Positions 7,934 through 15,335 of a DNA stretch of 44,617 nucleotides are shown here, one piece after another. The stretch is taken from positions 1-44,617 of the forward strand of contig MAAT01000058.1 in assembly GCA_002162815.1 (NCBI GenBank). The letters are read 5' to 3'. The position numbers and the translations under genes are program-made. Every line of letters begins with the position of its first letter. Positions within the stretch are counted from its first letter, which is position 1. The notes beneath the pieces are model-generated. The model did not search any database. It was not told the origin of the DNA and saw only the letters and a program-made list of their open reading frames with translations. This DNA comes from Gammaproteobacteria bacterium 53_120_T64. Its GTDB lineage: Bacteria > Pseudomonadota > Gammaproteobacteria > Pseudomonadales > Porticoccaceae.

Positions 7934-8873
7934 TTTTAGTCAAATCTCTTTGAATTTTTTCGTAAATATGACGAACAATACTATTTGGCCGCTGTTTGAC
8001 CTCGGAAAACAACTTAGAGATATAAATCCCTTGCACACCCATAAAAAAAATTATTAACCCGGAGAAAAGCCATATCGAGGCGATAATTGACGTATAGCCA
8101 TCAGGGGGCGATGAGATAAGAAAATACCTGAAAACAAGATATAAAATATGGCATAGCGCGGAAATTGAGACAAACAGCCCAGCGTAAAATGTAAACACCA
8201 GCGGCATACTGCTGAAAGAAGTCACAGCATTAACAAGATGATTGATTTTATGTGAGAGCGAATATGTCGTGGGGCTAGAGGAGTGCTTTTCGACGATTTG
8301 ATAACATTGCTTAAATCCAGTAATGATCCACAGGCCGCCAATATTTACTTCACGTTCCTGATGTAAAAGCAGCGCATCAACATATCGCCGTGACATAAGT
8401 CTCGCTGTTACGATGTTGTCTGGCTGCTCTATCCCAGTGAGAAGTCGGAACGCTCGATAGAAAAGATTACCCGTAACTTTCCCGAAAAACCCGCCCTTAC
8501 GTTGCCCCTGTACTCCGTATGCAACATCACAGTTCTGGCGTTGCAATTGCTCATTAAAGCTCGGCAGCCACTCTGGTTCTTCTTCGAGATCACTATCAAT
8601 CAAGAATATTAGCTCGCCCTTTGCGTGCGCCAGCCCAGTCATCATCGCTTTGTGATGGCCAAAATTGCGCGACAGATCGACTACGACAACATGGATGTCG
8701 CTCTCGGTAAGTTGCACAGCAAGGTCGAGGCTGTTATCGGGCGAACCATCGTTCACCAGAACAATTTCGTAATCTTCATCTACGAGCTGTCTGGCAGCAG
8801 TACTTGCCCGTTGATAAAATTCGATGATATAGGGTGCAGATTGGTAGAGTGTTGCAACAATTGAAAGCTTCAT
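7920..8873 (-). CDS. GtrB/DPM1/ArnC-like family 2 glycosyltransferase
   Basis: A 317-residue protein. The N-terminal GT-A domain has the family 2 hallmarks: [13 protein letters not shown] at the start, VNDGSPDNS (40-48) for nucleotide binding, and the metal-binding DSD (93-95) in FLIDSDLEE. Two C-terminal transmembrane helices (about 222-250 and 263-290) complete the architecture of enzymes that transfer a sugar from a nucleotide donor to undecaprenyl phosphate on the inner face of the membrane. It overlaps the WbqC-type gene by four bases. Together with the GtrA-like gene it forms the core pair of a Gtr-type glycan modification system. Confidence 0.88.
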   Translation of the reverse strand: MKLSIVATLYQSAPYIIEFYQRASTAARQLVDEDYEIVLVNDGSPDNSLDLAVQLTESDIHVVVVDLSRNFGHHKAMMTGLAHAKGELIFLIDSDLEEEPEWLPSFNEQLQRQNCDVAYGVQGQRKGGFFGKVTGNLFYRAFRLLTGIEQPDNIVTARLMSRRYVDALLLHQEREVNIGGLWIITGFKQCYQIVEKHSSSPTTYSLSHKINHLVNAVTSFSSMPLVFTFYAGLFVSISALCHILYLVFRYFLISSPPDGYTSIIASIWLFSGLIIFFMGVQGIYISKLFSEVKQRPNSIVRHIYEKIQRDLTKNDNR

Positions 8874-9565
8874 GAGCGCACATACCTCATATATCGAGGT
8901 GCATCTTTACCGCAGTTGAATAGTAGGTCGAGAATCGTGACGCCATGAGCGAAGTCACCCCAGAGCTGCGAGTATTCAGGGTAGCCCGCGTAGTCAAACC
9001 AGGTCAACTTAATATTCATATCCGCAAATAGACTTTCTTCGACGTAACCCCTGGCCGAAGGGCCTGAGATGTATTCCGTTCCGCCCGCTTGAGCACACAA
9101 TTCGGCCAGCCTCTCGGTTTTCCCTTCAATGAGTTGGTAATCCCATGAATTGCTAATTTTGGTAGTGATACCCAGATAATCACATACCGCCGCGATGAAG
9201 CGGCAATTCAGTTGCGAGATATGGGTGTAAGATTCAGCAATGTAAAGCGGCTCTAGCCATATCGCCACTTCGTCAAAATGCGGGGCACGGCGATAGTTCT
9301 GCGCCAATGCTTGCCAATGTGCTACGGCCCAATCAGAGCCATCTATCAGGGTATCTTTGATCTTCTGGTCATACTTGCCCTTGACTTGCACCGGGACGGT
9401 CAACCATTGTGCGCCCTGAGGTGTCTTGATCTTATTACGGTTGCGCCAATCACGCCGCGTGTATTGCATGTCGTCGTAAAGGATGAATTCATCGACGGTA
9501 GCGATCATGTCAAAATACCCTTTCCAAGGGATATAGTTAGATTGAAGAATAGCTACTTTCTTCAT
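8870..9565 (-). CDS. WbqC-like family protein
   Basis: A 231-residue protein starting [20 protein letters not shown], the signature opening of the WbqC-like family. Later family blocks are also present: [18 protein letters not shown] (about 28-45), TVPV, and [13 protein letters not shown]. The family occurs in O-antigen and other glycan clusters, very often beside WecE-type aminotransferases and methyltransferases. Its biochemical role is not settled. The length is normal. It is the first intact large gene of the operon and overlaps both the upstream remnant frame and the downstream glycosyltransferase by four bases. Confidence 0.88.
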   Translation of the reverse strand: MKKVAILQSNYIPWKGYFDMIATVDEFILYDDMQYTRRDWRNRNKIKTPQGAQWLTVPVQVKGKYDQKIKDTLIDGSDWAVAHWQALAQNYRRAPHFDEVAIWLEPLYIAESYTHISQLNCRFIAAVCDYLGITTKISNSWDYQLIEGKTERLAELCAQAGGTEYISGPSARGYVEESLFADMNIKLTWFDYAGYPEYSQLWGDFAHGVTILDLLFNCGKDAPRYMRYVRS

Positions 9566-9796
9566 TGCGCTCGGCCTTTTTCCTTATTAATTTGGTAGAC
9601 CGGATTAGATGAGCGGAGAAGCAGATCGAAGTTATTCAGGGTATATTTATGAATTAACGGGTGCGTGTTCCGAAAGCGCAATGCATCACGCCCATCTGAC
9701 GACAGATCAATCATGGACAACAGTACGCCGAGGCACGCAGCATAAGCCAACAAATACGCTTAATTTCGCAATATTTAACATACCTATTTCAAACAC
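9562..9796 (-). pseudogene. Probable frameshifted small gene at the head of the glycan operon
   Basis: A frame starting after a TAA at 9760-9762 runs to a TGA that overlaps the WbqC start by four bases (ATGA), the spacing seen between the real genes of this operon. It has no good start of its own. Just upstream, in the next frame, a GTG at 9796 has a well-placed AAGGA (9803-9807) and encodes MFEIGMLNIAKLSVFVGL before going out of register. Joining the two frames near 9750 gives one protein of about 80 residues with a single N-terminal hydrophobic helix and a polar tail ending KEKGRAQ. I do not recognise the family. It could be a broken small membrane protein, a gene using programmed frameshifting, or a chance arrangement. 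Confidence 0.35.
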
Positions 9797-9835
9797 AATA
9801 AATCCTTAAAAATATTCAAGATAAATCAACATATG

Positions 9836-9904
9836 CTATGGATTATATCGAAGCATTATTCCCTGGTGAATGTACTTGTGTCTCAGAATAACAAAGCGTT
9901 TCAT
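9836..9904 (-). CDS. Possible 22-residue leader peptide or small ORF
   Basis: ATG at 9904 preceded at 7-nt spacing by GAGGA (minus strand), followed by 22 codons (MKRFVILRHKYIHQGIMLRY then NP) and a TAG. It lies upstream of the operon on the same strand. The good ribosome binding site is the only support. It might be a leader peptide or the start of a decayed gene. Confidence 0.25.
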   Translation of the reverse strand: MKRFVILRHKYIHQGIMLRYNP

Positions 9905-9964
9905 TAAAATTTCCTCACTGACGATATATCCAGTACAACCAGATCAATATAACGGTTACACGCA

Positions 9965-9986
9965 CCATGCTCGTTCAATAGCATGG
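9965..9986. repeat. 7-bp perfect inverted repeat in the divergent intergenic region
   Basis: CCATGCT (9965-9971) and AGCATGG (9980-9986) are separated by eight bases, in the spacer between the minus-strand operon and the plus-strand wecE-like gene. It could be an operator or an RNA hairpin; there is no T-run beside it. Confidence 0.35.
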
Positions 9987-10121
9987 GCGCTAGCAGAACA
10001 TTCATGGCTGTTAATAAAGATCGTATGAAAACCAAAACGATACTGCTTGCAAGGCCCGTCTGCCCATCATCTGCTGTAAACTACTGCCTGCGGTAGCACA
10101 CATACAATTGCGAGAAAAAGC

Positions 10122-11252
10122 ATGGACATTCCTTTCAACAAACCCTACATGACAGGCAAGGAACTTTGGTACATCAGCCAGGCCCACGCAAATGGGCATT
10201 TGGCCGGTGACGGCGAATTCACTAAACGATGCAACGCCTGGTTAGAGAACTTTGTCGGTTCTAATAAAGCCCTGTTGACACACTCCTGCACCGCAGCATT
10301 GGAGATAACCGCCATTCTCGCCGACCTTCGACCAGGTGATGAAGTGATCATGCCCTCGTACACCTTTGTCTCGACGGCAAATGCTTTTGTACTGCGCGGT
10401 GCCGTGCCGGTATTTGTCGATATTAGGGCAGACACATTGAATATTGATGAGCTACTGATAGAAGAAGCCATTACGGAAAAAACCAGGGCCATCGTGGCGG
10501 TGCATTATGCAGGGGTGGGCTGCGAGATGGACACCATCATGGAAATTGCCCGCAAGCATGATCTTCTGGTGATAGAAGACAATGCACAAGGTCTGGGCTC
10601 CACCTACAAGAACAGGCCATTAGGCAGTATTGGTGATCTCGGTACACTGAGCTTTCATGAAACTAAAAATATCATATCGGGAGAAGGCGGAGCCTTACTC
10701 GTCAACTCACCCCGCTTCGGCGAACGAGCCGAAATGATTAGAGAGAAAGGCACCAATCGCAGTCAGTTTTTCAGGGGGTTGGTCGATAAATATACCTGGG
10801 TTGAGATAGGTTCGTCCTATCTACCGAGCGATCTCGTAGCCGCGTTTCTTTGGGCACAGATGGAAGAGGCCGATACCATCACCCAGCGGCGACTGAATAT
10901 ATGGAATACCTACCACCAGTGGTTCGCCTCGCCGGAGGAGAAGGGTAAAGTTCGACGACCCGTTATCCCGCCAGAGTGTAAACACAATGCACACATGTAT
11001 TATTTACTCCTACCCGACCTCGAACAACGTAATACATTTATTCAGAAGCTAAAGGAACAAGGTATAGGTGCCGTATTTCACTATGTGCCACTGCATGATT
11101 CGCCCGTTGGCCAAAAATGCGGACGAGTATCAGGTGAGCTAAAGAACACGAAGAATTTAAGTGGCAGGCTTGTGAGATTGCCCTTGTGGTTGGGCCTGGA
11201 GCAGCAGCAGGCGGGTGTTATCGAGCAAGTACTCAAGGCCTTAGGTGATTGA
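10122..11252 (+). CDS. wecE: WecE/RffA-like TDP-4-keto-6-deoxy-D-glucose 4-aminotransferase
   Basis: A 376-residue DegT/DnrJ/EryC1/StrS aminotransferase, the same length as E. coli WecE and similar to it throughout: the opening IPFNKPY, the block GDEVIMPSYTFVSTANAFVLRGA (about 72-94), TRAIVAVHYAGV, SFHETKN with the PLP lysine K182, and REKGTNRSQFFRG near 235. WecE transfers an amino group from glutamate to the 4-keto sugar, giving TDP-4-amino-4,6-dideoxy-D-galactose. No RmlA/RmlB-type donor genes lie in the window, so its substrate must be made elsewhere. It is transcribed away from the glycan operon, and the acyltransferase at 4993-5658 could act on its product. A weak GAGAA precedes the ATG. 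The reaction is well supported by similarity; the use of the product is inference. Confidence 0.9.
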   Translation: MDIPFNKPYMTGKELWYISQAHANGHLAGDGEFTKRCNAWLENFVGSNKALLTHSCTAALEITAILADLRPGDEVIMPSYTFVSTANAFVLRGAVPVFVDIRADTLNIDELLIEEAITEKTRAIVAVHYAGVGCEMDTIMEIARKHDLLVIEDNAQGLGSTYKNRPLGSIGDLGTLSFHETKNIISGEGGALLVNSPRFGERAEMIREKGTNRSQFFRGLVDKYTWVEIGSSYLPSDLVAAFLWAQMEEADTITQRRLNIWNTYHQWFASPEEKGKVRRPVIPPECKHNAHMYYLLLPDLEQRNTFIQKLKEQGIGAVFHYVPLHDSPVGQKCGRVSGELKNTKNLSGRLVRLPLWLGLEQQQAGVIEQVLKALGD

Positions 11253-11438
11253 TCTGCTTAATACAAAAACAAGCCCAGTGTGACGAGGCTTCTTTTACAC
11301 AAGGACCAAACCTTGCAAACCTGGCCGTATTGGCTGCTACCTTCTTATCTACACGAATCTGGTGGCCATTCTGAGTTACCCACTGCCACATGACACCGAC
11401 ATACAGAGAAGCTCAGTCTGTCCTTGTTTAGCACGGAT

Positions 11439-11466
11439 AAAAAAAGCCCCGGCGTTAACCGGGGCT
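11439..11466 (-). terminator. Rho-independent terminator of pilA
   Basis: An 8-bp perfect stem (AGCCCCGG at 11445-11452, CCGGGGCT at 11459-11466) with a six-base loop. On the minus strand it is followed by seven T (11439-11445 read as A on the plus strand). It lies about 55 bases past the pilA stop. It could also slow transcripts leaving the wecE-like gene, but it lacks a T-run on that side. Confidence 0.85.
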
Positions 11467-11487
11467 CTCTTGTAAGGGGCGATTCAA

Positions 11488-11509
11488 TCGAACCTGACCC
11501 CTATTTATT
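11488..11509 (+). repeat. Island-edge direct repeat, right copy
   Basis: Second copy of the 22-nt unit found at 114-135 (two mismatches; core CTGACCCCTATTTATT identical at 11494-11509). It sits between the pilA stop codon and the pilA terminator, so it would be transcribed in the pilA 3' UTR. Confidence 0.6.
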
Positions 11510-11520
11510 ATAGATTTACT

Positions 11521-11934
11521 TTATTTACAGTTGCCAGGCGCAAATTTAGGACCTGTTGTGGATGCACAAACCCATGTGGTAAGAACTCCACTAGTGACTG
11601 TTGGTGTTAGAGCAACCACGAAATCACCAGCAGCAACAATCGCCCCCGTAGCTGTAATCACGCCACTAGCATTTACAACCAAGCCTGTGGCATATTTAGT
11701 CGGAAGAAATGAGTCGCCACAAGTAGCCGCATTAGTCATGGCCCCAGTCGATTGATAAACTTCTGACACGCAGGTTCTGGCACTACTCATGGCCAATATC
11801 ACTTCAGATGCTTTCGCCCGATTGACGTAATCCTGATAAGCCGGCAAGGCAACTGCGGCCAAAATACCGATAATGGCAATCACGATCATTAATTCGATCA
11901 ATGTAAAACCTTGTTGATTTGTGTGCTTTTTCAT
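11521..11934 (-). CDS. pilA: Type IV major pilin prepilin PilA
   Basis: A 137-residue prepilin. A short basic leader MKKHTNQQG is followed by the type IVa cleavage and methylation site [15 protein letters not shown], so the mature protein has 128 residues, begins with Phe and has Glu5. After the helix (to about residue 55) the globular head is rich in A, T, G and V and contains four cysteines (ARTC, ATCGD, VCAST, GNCK); the last pair would form the C-terminal disulfide loop. Serines and threonines are plentiful in the head, as possible glycan sites. A longer reading frame extends to 11991, but the ATG at 11934 has AGGAG seven bases upstream and a proper leader length. It is processed by PilD and assembled by PilB and PilC, encoded divergently. 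Confidence 0.93.
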   Translation of the reverse strand: MKKHTNQQGFTLIELMIVIAIIGILAAVALPAYQDYVNRAKASEVILAMSSARTCVSEVYQSTGAMTNAATCGDSFLPTKYATGLVVNASGVITATGAIVAAGDFVVALTPTVTSGVLTTWVCASTTGPKFAPGNCK

Positions 11935-11997
11935 GATGAAGCTCCTGGGTAATAAACTCAATAATATTAGGGGAAACTTTACTCTCGCCATGGTTAA

Positions 11998-12014
11998 TAC
12001 ACATCTTGTGCCAA
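11998..12014 (-). promoter_or_regulatory. Sigma-54-type (-24/-12) promoter of pilA
   Basis: On the minus strand the sequence is TTGGCACAAGATGTGTA. The -24 element TTGGCAC is perfect; the -12 element has TGT where TGC is usual, at the correct distance. Transcription would start near 11987, giving a 5' UTR of about 53 bases before the pilA ATG. Sigma-54 and PilR control of pilA is established in Pseudomonas and other type IV pilus bacteria. Confidence 0.65.
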
Positions 12015-12089
12015 GTTTTAATTCCCCTTAAATATGAATAGGTTAATAGACATACCATTGTATCAATACCAGTACCCACGCCCCTGCAA

Positions 12090-12132
12090 ACTGACAACAA
12101 GCACCACTCACTGACAAAAAACGTCACTCACT
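12090..12132 (-). promoter_or_regulatory. 20-bp-periodic repeats, candidate PilR enhancer for pilA
   Basis: On the plus strand ACTGACAA occurs at 12090-12097 and 12110-12117, and CACTCACT at 12105-12112 and 12125-12132. Both pairs are exactly 20 bp apart, about two helical turns. On the pilA strand they read TTGTCAGT and AGTGAGTG. They lie about 80-120 bp upstream of the -24 element, the usual place for binding sites of a sigma-54 activator such as PilR. The rest of the pilA-pilB spacer, to 12318, holds a further short inverted repeat (AGTGAG/CTCACT near 12180-12196) and must contain the pilB promoter, which I cannot place. Confidence 0.45.
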
Positions 12133-12318
12133 ACTCATTTTTTTATCCAGCCCGCTTGCACTGCCATCACTTAAAAATAGTGAGGAAGACTCACTCTCTC
12201 ACTGAAAAACAAGGGCTTTCCACTTGTAAAACCAAGGTAATGCCATAAACTCCAAAGATCATCAGATTACTCTGCTCGATTATCAAGCCATCCCCATCCA
12301 CACAGGCCAAAGCCCGCA

Positions 12319-14043
12319 ATGAATGCCAGTAATAACGCCCTGCACGGCCTCCCCAAGCGCCTGGTCAATGACGCCCTGCTCGATGAAACGGCCGCTATTG
12401 AGGCAAGTAGCGCAGCCTCACAAGCGAATATGCCGCTGGCACAGTACCTGGTCGAACAGCAAATCCTCAGCGCCTATCAGGTCGCCAGTACCACCGCTCA
12501 AGAGTTCGGCGTGCCCCTCTTCGACCTTAACTGCCTCAACATCGACAGCTGCCCGAAAAAAATTGTCGACGCCAAACTCTTGCAAAAGCACCTCGCGTTA
12601 CCCCTTTCACTGCGCTCAAACCGTCTGCAGATTGGCGTGGTCGACCCCACTAATCACCACACAATCAACGATATTCGCTTCCAGGTCGGCACCTCGGTAG
12701 AGACCATCGTCGTCGAGTACGATAAATTAAAAACGGCCCTAGAAACTTACATTCATGCTAATGAAGAGGATATTGGCGCCACCCTGGGCACCCTAGAAGA
12801 TTCCCAGCTCGACTCTATAGAAGTCGATGGCACGGAAGGTGCGGGCGACCAAGCCATTACCGCCGATGAGGACGACGCCCCCATCGTGCGCTTTGTTAAT
12901 AAACTACTCCTCGACGCCATTAAACGCGGCTCATCCGACATCCACTTTGAACCCTATGAAATGAGCTACCGGGTACGCTTTCGCACCGATGGCATTCTCG
13001 AAGAGGTCGCTAAGCCACCGGTGAATCTAAGCACCCGTCTCGCCGCGCGGCTAAAGGTGATGTCGCGGATGGATATATCCGAACGGCGCATGCCCCAGGA
13101 TGGCCGCATTAAAATGCGCCTGTCGGAACGGCGTGCCATCGACTTTCGCGTCAACACTCTGCCAACCCAATACGGTGAGAAAATTGTACTGCGTATTCTC
13201 GACCCCACCAGTGCCCAGCTCGGTATTGATGCACTCGGTTATGAGGAAGATCAAAAAGAAGCCTACCTTCGCAACCTGAATCAACCCCAGGGTATGATTC
13301 TGGTCACTGGGCCAACGGGCTCAGGTAAAACCGTTTCACTCTACACCGGTTTAAATATTCTCAACACCCCCGAACGCAATCTGTCGACGGCTGAAGATCC
13401 GATTGAAATTAATCTGGAAGGGATAAACCAAGTTGGCATGAACGCAAAGGTGGGGCTGACTTTTTCTGTAGCCCTGCGAGCCTTTTTACGTCAGGATCCG
13501 GACATTATTATGGTCGGCGAAATTCGCGACCTGGAGACTGCAGAAATATCCATCAAAGCAGCACAAACCGGTCACCTGGTGCTGTCTACCCTACACACCA
13601 ACAGTGCTCCTGAAACACTGACTCGCCTACTCAATATGGGAGTACCGGCCTTTAACGTGGCAACATCGGTCAGCCTAATAATCGCCCAGCGACTGGCGCG
13701 ACGTCTCTGTAAGTTCTGTAAGGAAGCCGCCGTCGATATCCCACGCAATATCCTTATCGATGAGGGCTTTGAAGCCCTAGACATCCCCCTCGAAGACGTC
13801 GAACTCCACCAGGCCGTTGGCTGCAATAAATGCGCCAATGGCTATAAGGGGCGAGTCGGTATTTATGAGGTACTCGAAGTCACGCCTGCAGTATCAAAGC
13901 TTATTATGGAGGGCGGTAATTCACTAGAAATTGGCGCACTGGCTAAAAAGGAAGGCTTTAGAACCTTGCGCCAGTCGGCATTAAAGAAGGCGGCAGAAGG
14001 TATCATTAGTCTCGAAGAAACCAACCGAGTTACAAGAGACTAA
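12319..14043 (+). CDS. pilB: Type IV pilus extension ATPase PilB
   Basis: A 574-residue GspE/PilB ATPase that powers pilus extension from the cytoplasmic face of the inner membrane. An N-terminal MshEN-type domain covers about residues 30-150. In the ATPase core, Walker A is GPTGSGKT (331-338), the Walker B region is DPDIIMVGEIRD (393-404), and the His box is LSTLHTN (422-428). The four zinc cysteines are C464, C467, C502 and C505 (CKFC and CNKC). The length is normal. No strong Shine-Dalgarno precedes the ATG at 12319, but the frame and the N-terminus fit the family. It is the first gene of pilB-pilC-pilD, with three bases before pilC. Confidence 0.95.
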   Translation: MNASNNALHGLPKRLVNDALLDETAAIEASSAASQANMPLAQYLVEQQILSAYQVASTTAQEFGVPLFDLNCLNIDSCPKKIVDAKLLQKHLALPLSLRSNRLQIGVVDPTNHHTINDIRFQVGTSVETIVVEYDKLKTALETYIHANEEDIGATLGTLEDSQLDSIEVDGTEGAGDQAITADEDDAPIVRFVNKLLLDAIKRGSSDIHFEPYEMSYRVRFRTDGILEEVAKPPVNLSTRLAARLKVMSRMDISERRMPQDGRIKMRLSERRAIDFRVNTLPTQYGEKIVLRILDPTSAQLGIDALGYEEDQKEAYLRNLNQPQGMILVTGPTGSGKTVSLYTGLNILNTPERNLSTAEDPIEINLEGINQVGMNAKVGLTFSVALRAFLRQDPDIIMVGEIRDLETAEISIKAAQTGHLVLSTLHTNSAPETLTRLLNMGVPAFNVATSVSLIIAQRLARRLCKFCKEAAVDIPRNILIDEGFEALDIPLEDVELHQAVGCNKCANGYKGRVGIYEVLEVTPAVSKLIMEGGNSLEIGALAKKEGFRTLRQSALKKAAEGIISLEETNRVTRD

Positions 14044-14046
14044 AGC

Positions 14047-15267
14047 ATGGCAACGGCAAGCCCCACAGCGCAGATTTATGTTTATAAGGGCAAAAATAAA
14101 GAGGGTCGCCAGATCAAGGGAGAGATGCGGGGCAGCAACCCCAGCCTAATCAAGGCCCAGTTGCGCCAACAGGGAATTATTGCCAAATCTGTTCGCAAAA
14201 AACCTAAGGACCTATTTGGTAGCGGCAAGCCAATCAAGCCCGGGGATATTGCCACCTTTAGCCGTCAAATGGCCACCATGATGAAGGCCGGTGTACCACT
14301 GGTACAAAGCTTTGAAATCGTCTCAGAGGGTGCCGACAACCCCAATATGAAAAAGCTGATCGACGACCTCCACGCCGATGTCGCCGCCGGCAATAGCTTT
14401 GCCTATGCCCTCAATAAATTCCCTCAACATTTTGACAATCTGTTTTGCAGCCTGATTGAGGCCGGGGAAAACTCGGGATCACTCGACACTTTGCTCGACC
14501 GAGTCGCCACTTACAAAGAAAAAAGTGAGCAGCTGAAACGAAAAATCAAAAAGGCCATGACCTACCCCATTGCGGTGATTATTGTCGCGATTATTGTTAC
14601 CGCCATTTTGTTAATTAAGGTCGTCCCTGTATTTGCCGAGGTCTTTTCCGGCTTTGGTGCCGACCTTCCGGCATTCACGCTGTTTGTCGTTGGCCTCTCC
14701 GACTTCGCACAAAAGTGGTGGTTTGTTATTTTCGCCAGCCTAATGGGTATTGGCTATGCCTTTAAAACTGCCCGACTGCGCTCGCCAAAATTTTCCGATG
14801 CCGTCGACAAAGCCATGCTGAAGCTCCCCACCGTCGGCTCTATTCTCGAAAATGCCGTTATTGCCCGCTACGCCCGCACCCTAGCCACCACTTTTGCGGC
14901 TGGCGTGCCTTTGGTGGAAGCCCTCGGTTCAGTTGCCGGTGCCTCGGGTAATGCCCTGTATCGCGATGCCATATTGCAAGTACAAGCCGACGTTACCACC
15001 GGCCTAACCATACATACGGCACTAAGAGCGACCAATTTATTTCCCGTCATGCTGCTGCAACTGACATCAATTGGCGAAGAGTCGGGATCACTGGATGAAA
15101 TGATGGAAAAGGCCGCCGACCACTACGAGGAGGCTGTAGATAACTCTGTCGACAATCTCACCGCTCTTCTCGAACCAATGATTATGGCCGTACTTGGCGT
15201 ATTGGTTGGCGGCCTACTCATCGCCATGTATCTGCCCATCTTCCAGCTAGGTCAAGTAGTCGGATAA
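14047..15267 (+). CDS. pilC: Type IV pilus inner-membrane platform protein PilC
   Basis: A 406-residue member of the GspF/PilC family. Two T2SSF domains (about residues 70-195 and 273-395) repeat the same pattern: FSRQMATMMKAGVPLVQSF...GENSGSLD in the first and YARTLATTFAAGVPLVEAL...GEESGSLD in the second. Three transmembrane helices lie near 175-200, 220-240 and 375-398. PilC is the inner-membrane platform that couples PilB to pilin assembly. It begins three bases after the pilB stop. The N-terminal region (YVYKGKNKEGRQIKGE) is typical of PilC. Confidence 0.95.
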   Translation: MATASPTAQIYVYKGKNKEGRQIKGEMRGSNPSLIKAQLRQQGIIAKSVRKKPKDLFGSGKPIKPGDIATFSRQMATMMKAGVPLVQSFEIVSEGADNPNMKKLIDDLHADVAAGNSFAYALNKFPQHFDNLFCSLIEAGENSGSLDTLLDRVATYKEKSEQLKRKIKKAMTYPIAVIIVAIIVTAILLIKVVPVFAEVFSGFGADLPAFTLFVVGLSDFAQKWWFVIFASLMGIGYAFKTARLRSPKFSDAVDKAMLKLPTVGSILENAVIARYARTLATTFAAGVPLVEALGSVAGASGNALYRDAILQVQADVTTGLTIHTALRATNLFPVMLLQLTSIGEESGSLDEMMEKAADHYEEAVDNSVDNLTALLEPMIMAVLGVLVGGLLIAMYLPIFQLGQVVG

Positions 15268-15335
15268 TCGAAAACTTGTACCGCCTACCTATCGTCTCCT
15301 CATCAACCCAATAAATTGAGTAATCCAGCTTCAGT

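Larger units (their letters stand above)
9754..10121. other. AT-rich divergent spacer, likely promoter region for both directions
   Basis: These 368 bases separate the head of the minus-strand glycan operon from the plus-strand wecE-like gene, so promoters for both should lie here. I could not find a convincing -35/-10 pair at standard spacing on either strand. The small ORF at 9836-9904, the probable remnant start at 9796 and the inverted repeat at 9965-9986 are its visible contents. Confidence 0.5.

Noticed and set aside
11935..11991. Longer PilA start at 11991
   Set aside because: It would give a 28-residue prepilin leader and place the coding sequence over the predicted transcription start; the ATG at 11934 has AGGAG and a normal leader.
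12323..12700. 125-codon alternate frame inside pilB
   Set aside because: It is a Ser/Pro/Arg-rich shadow frame of pilB, whose domains account for the sequence.
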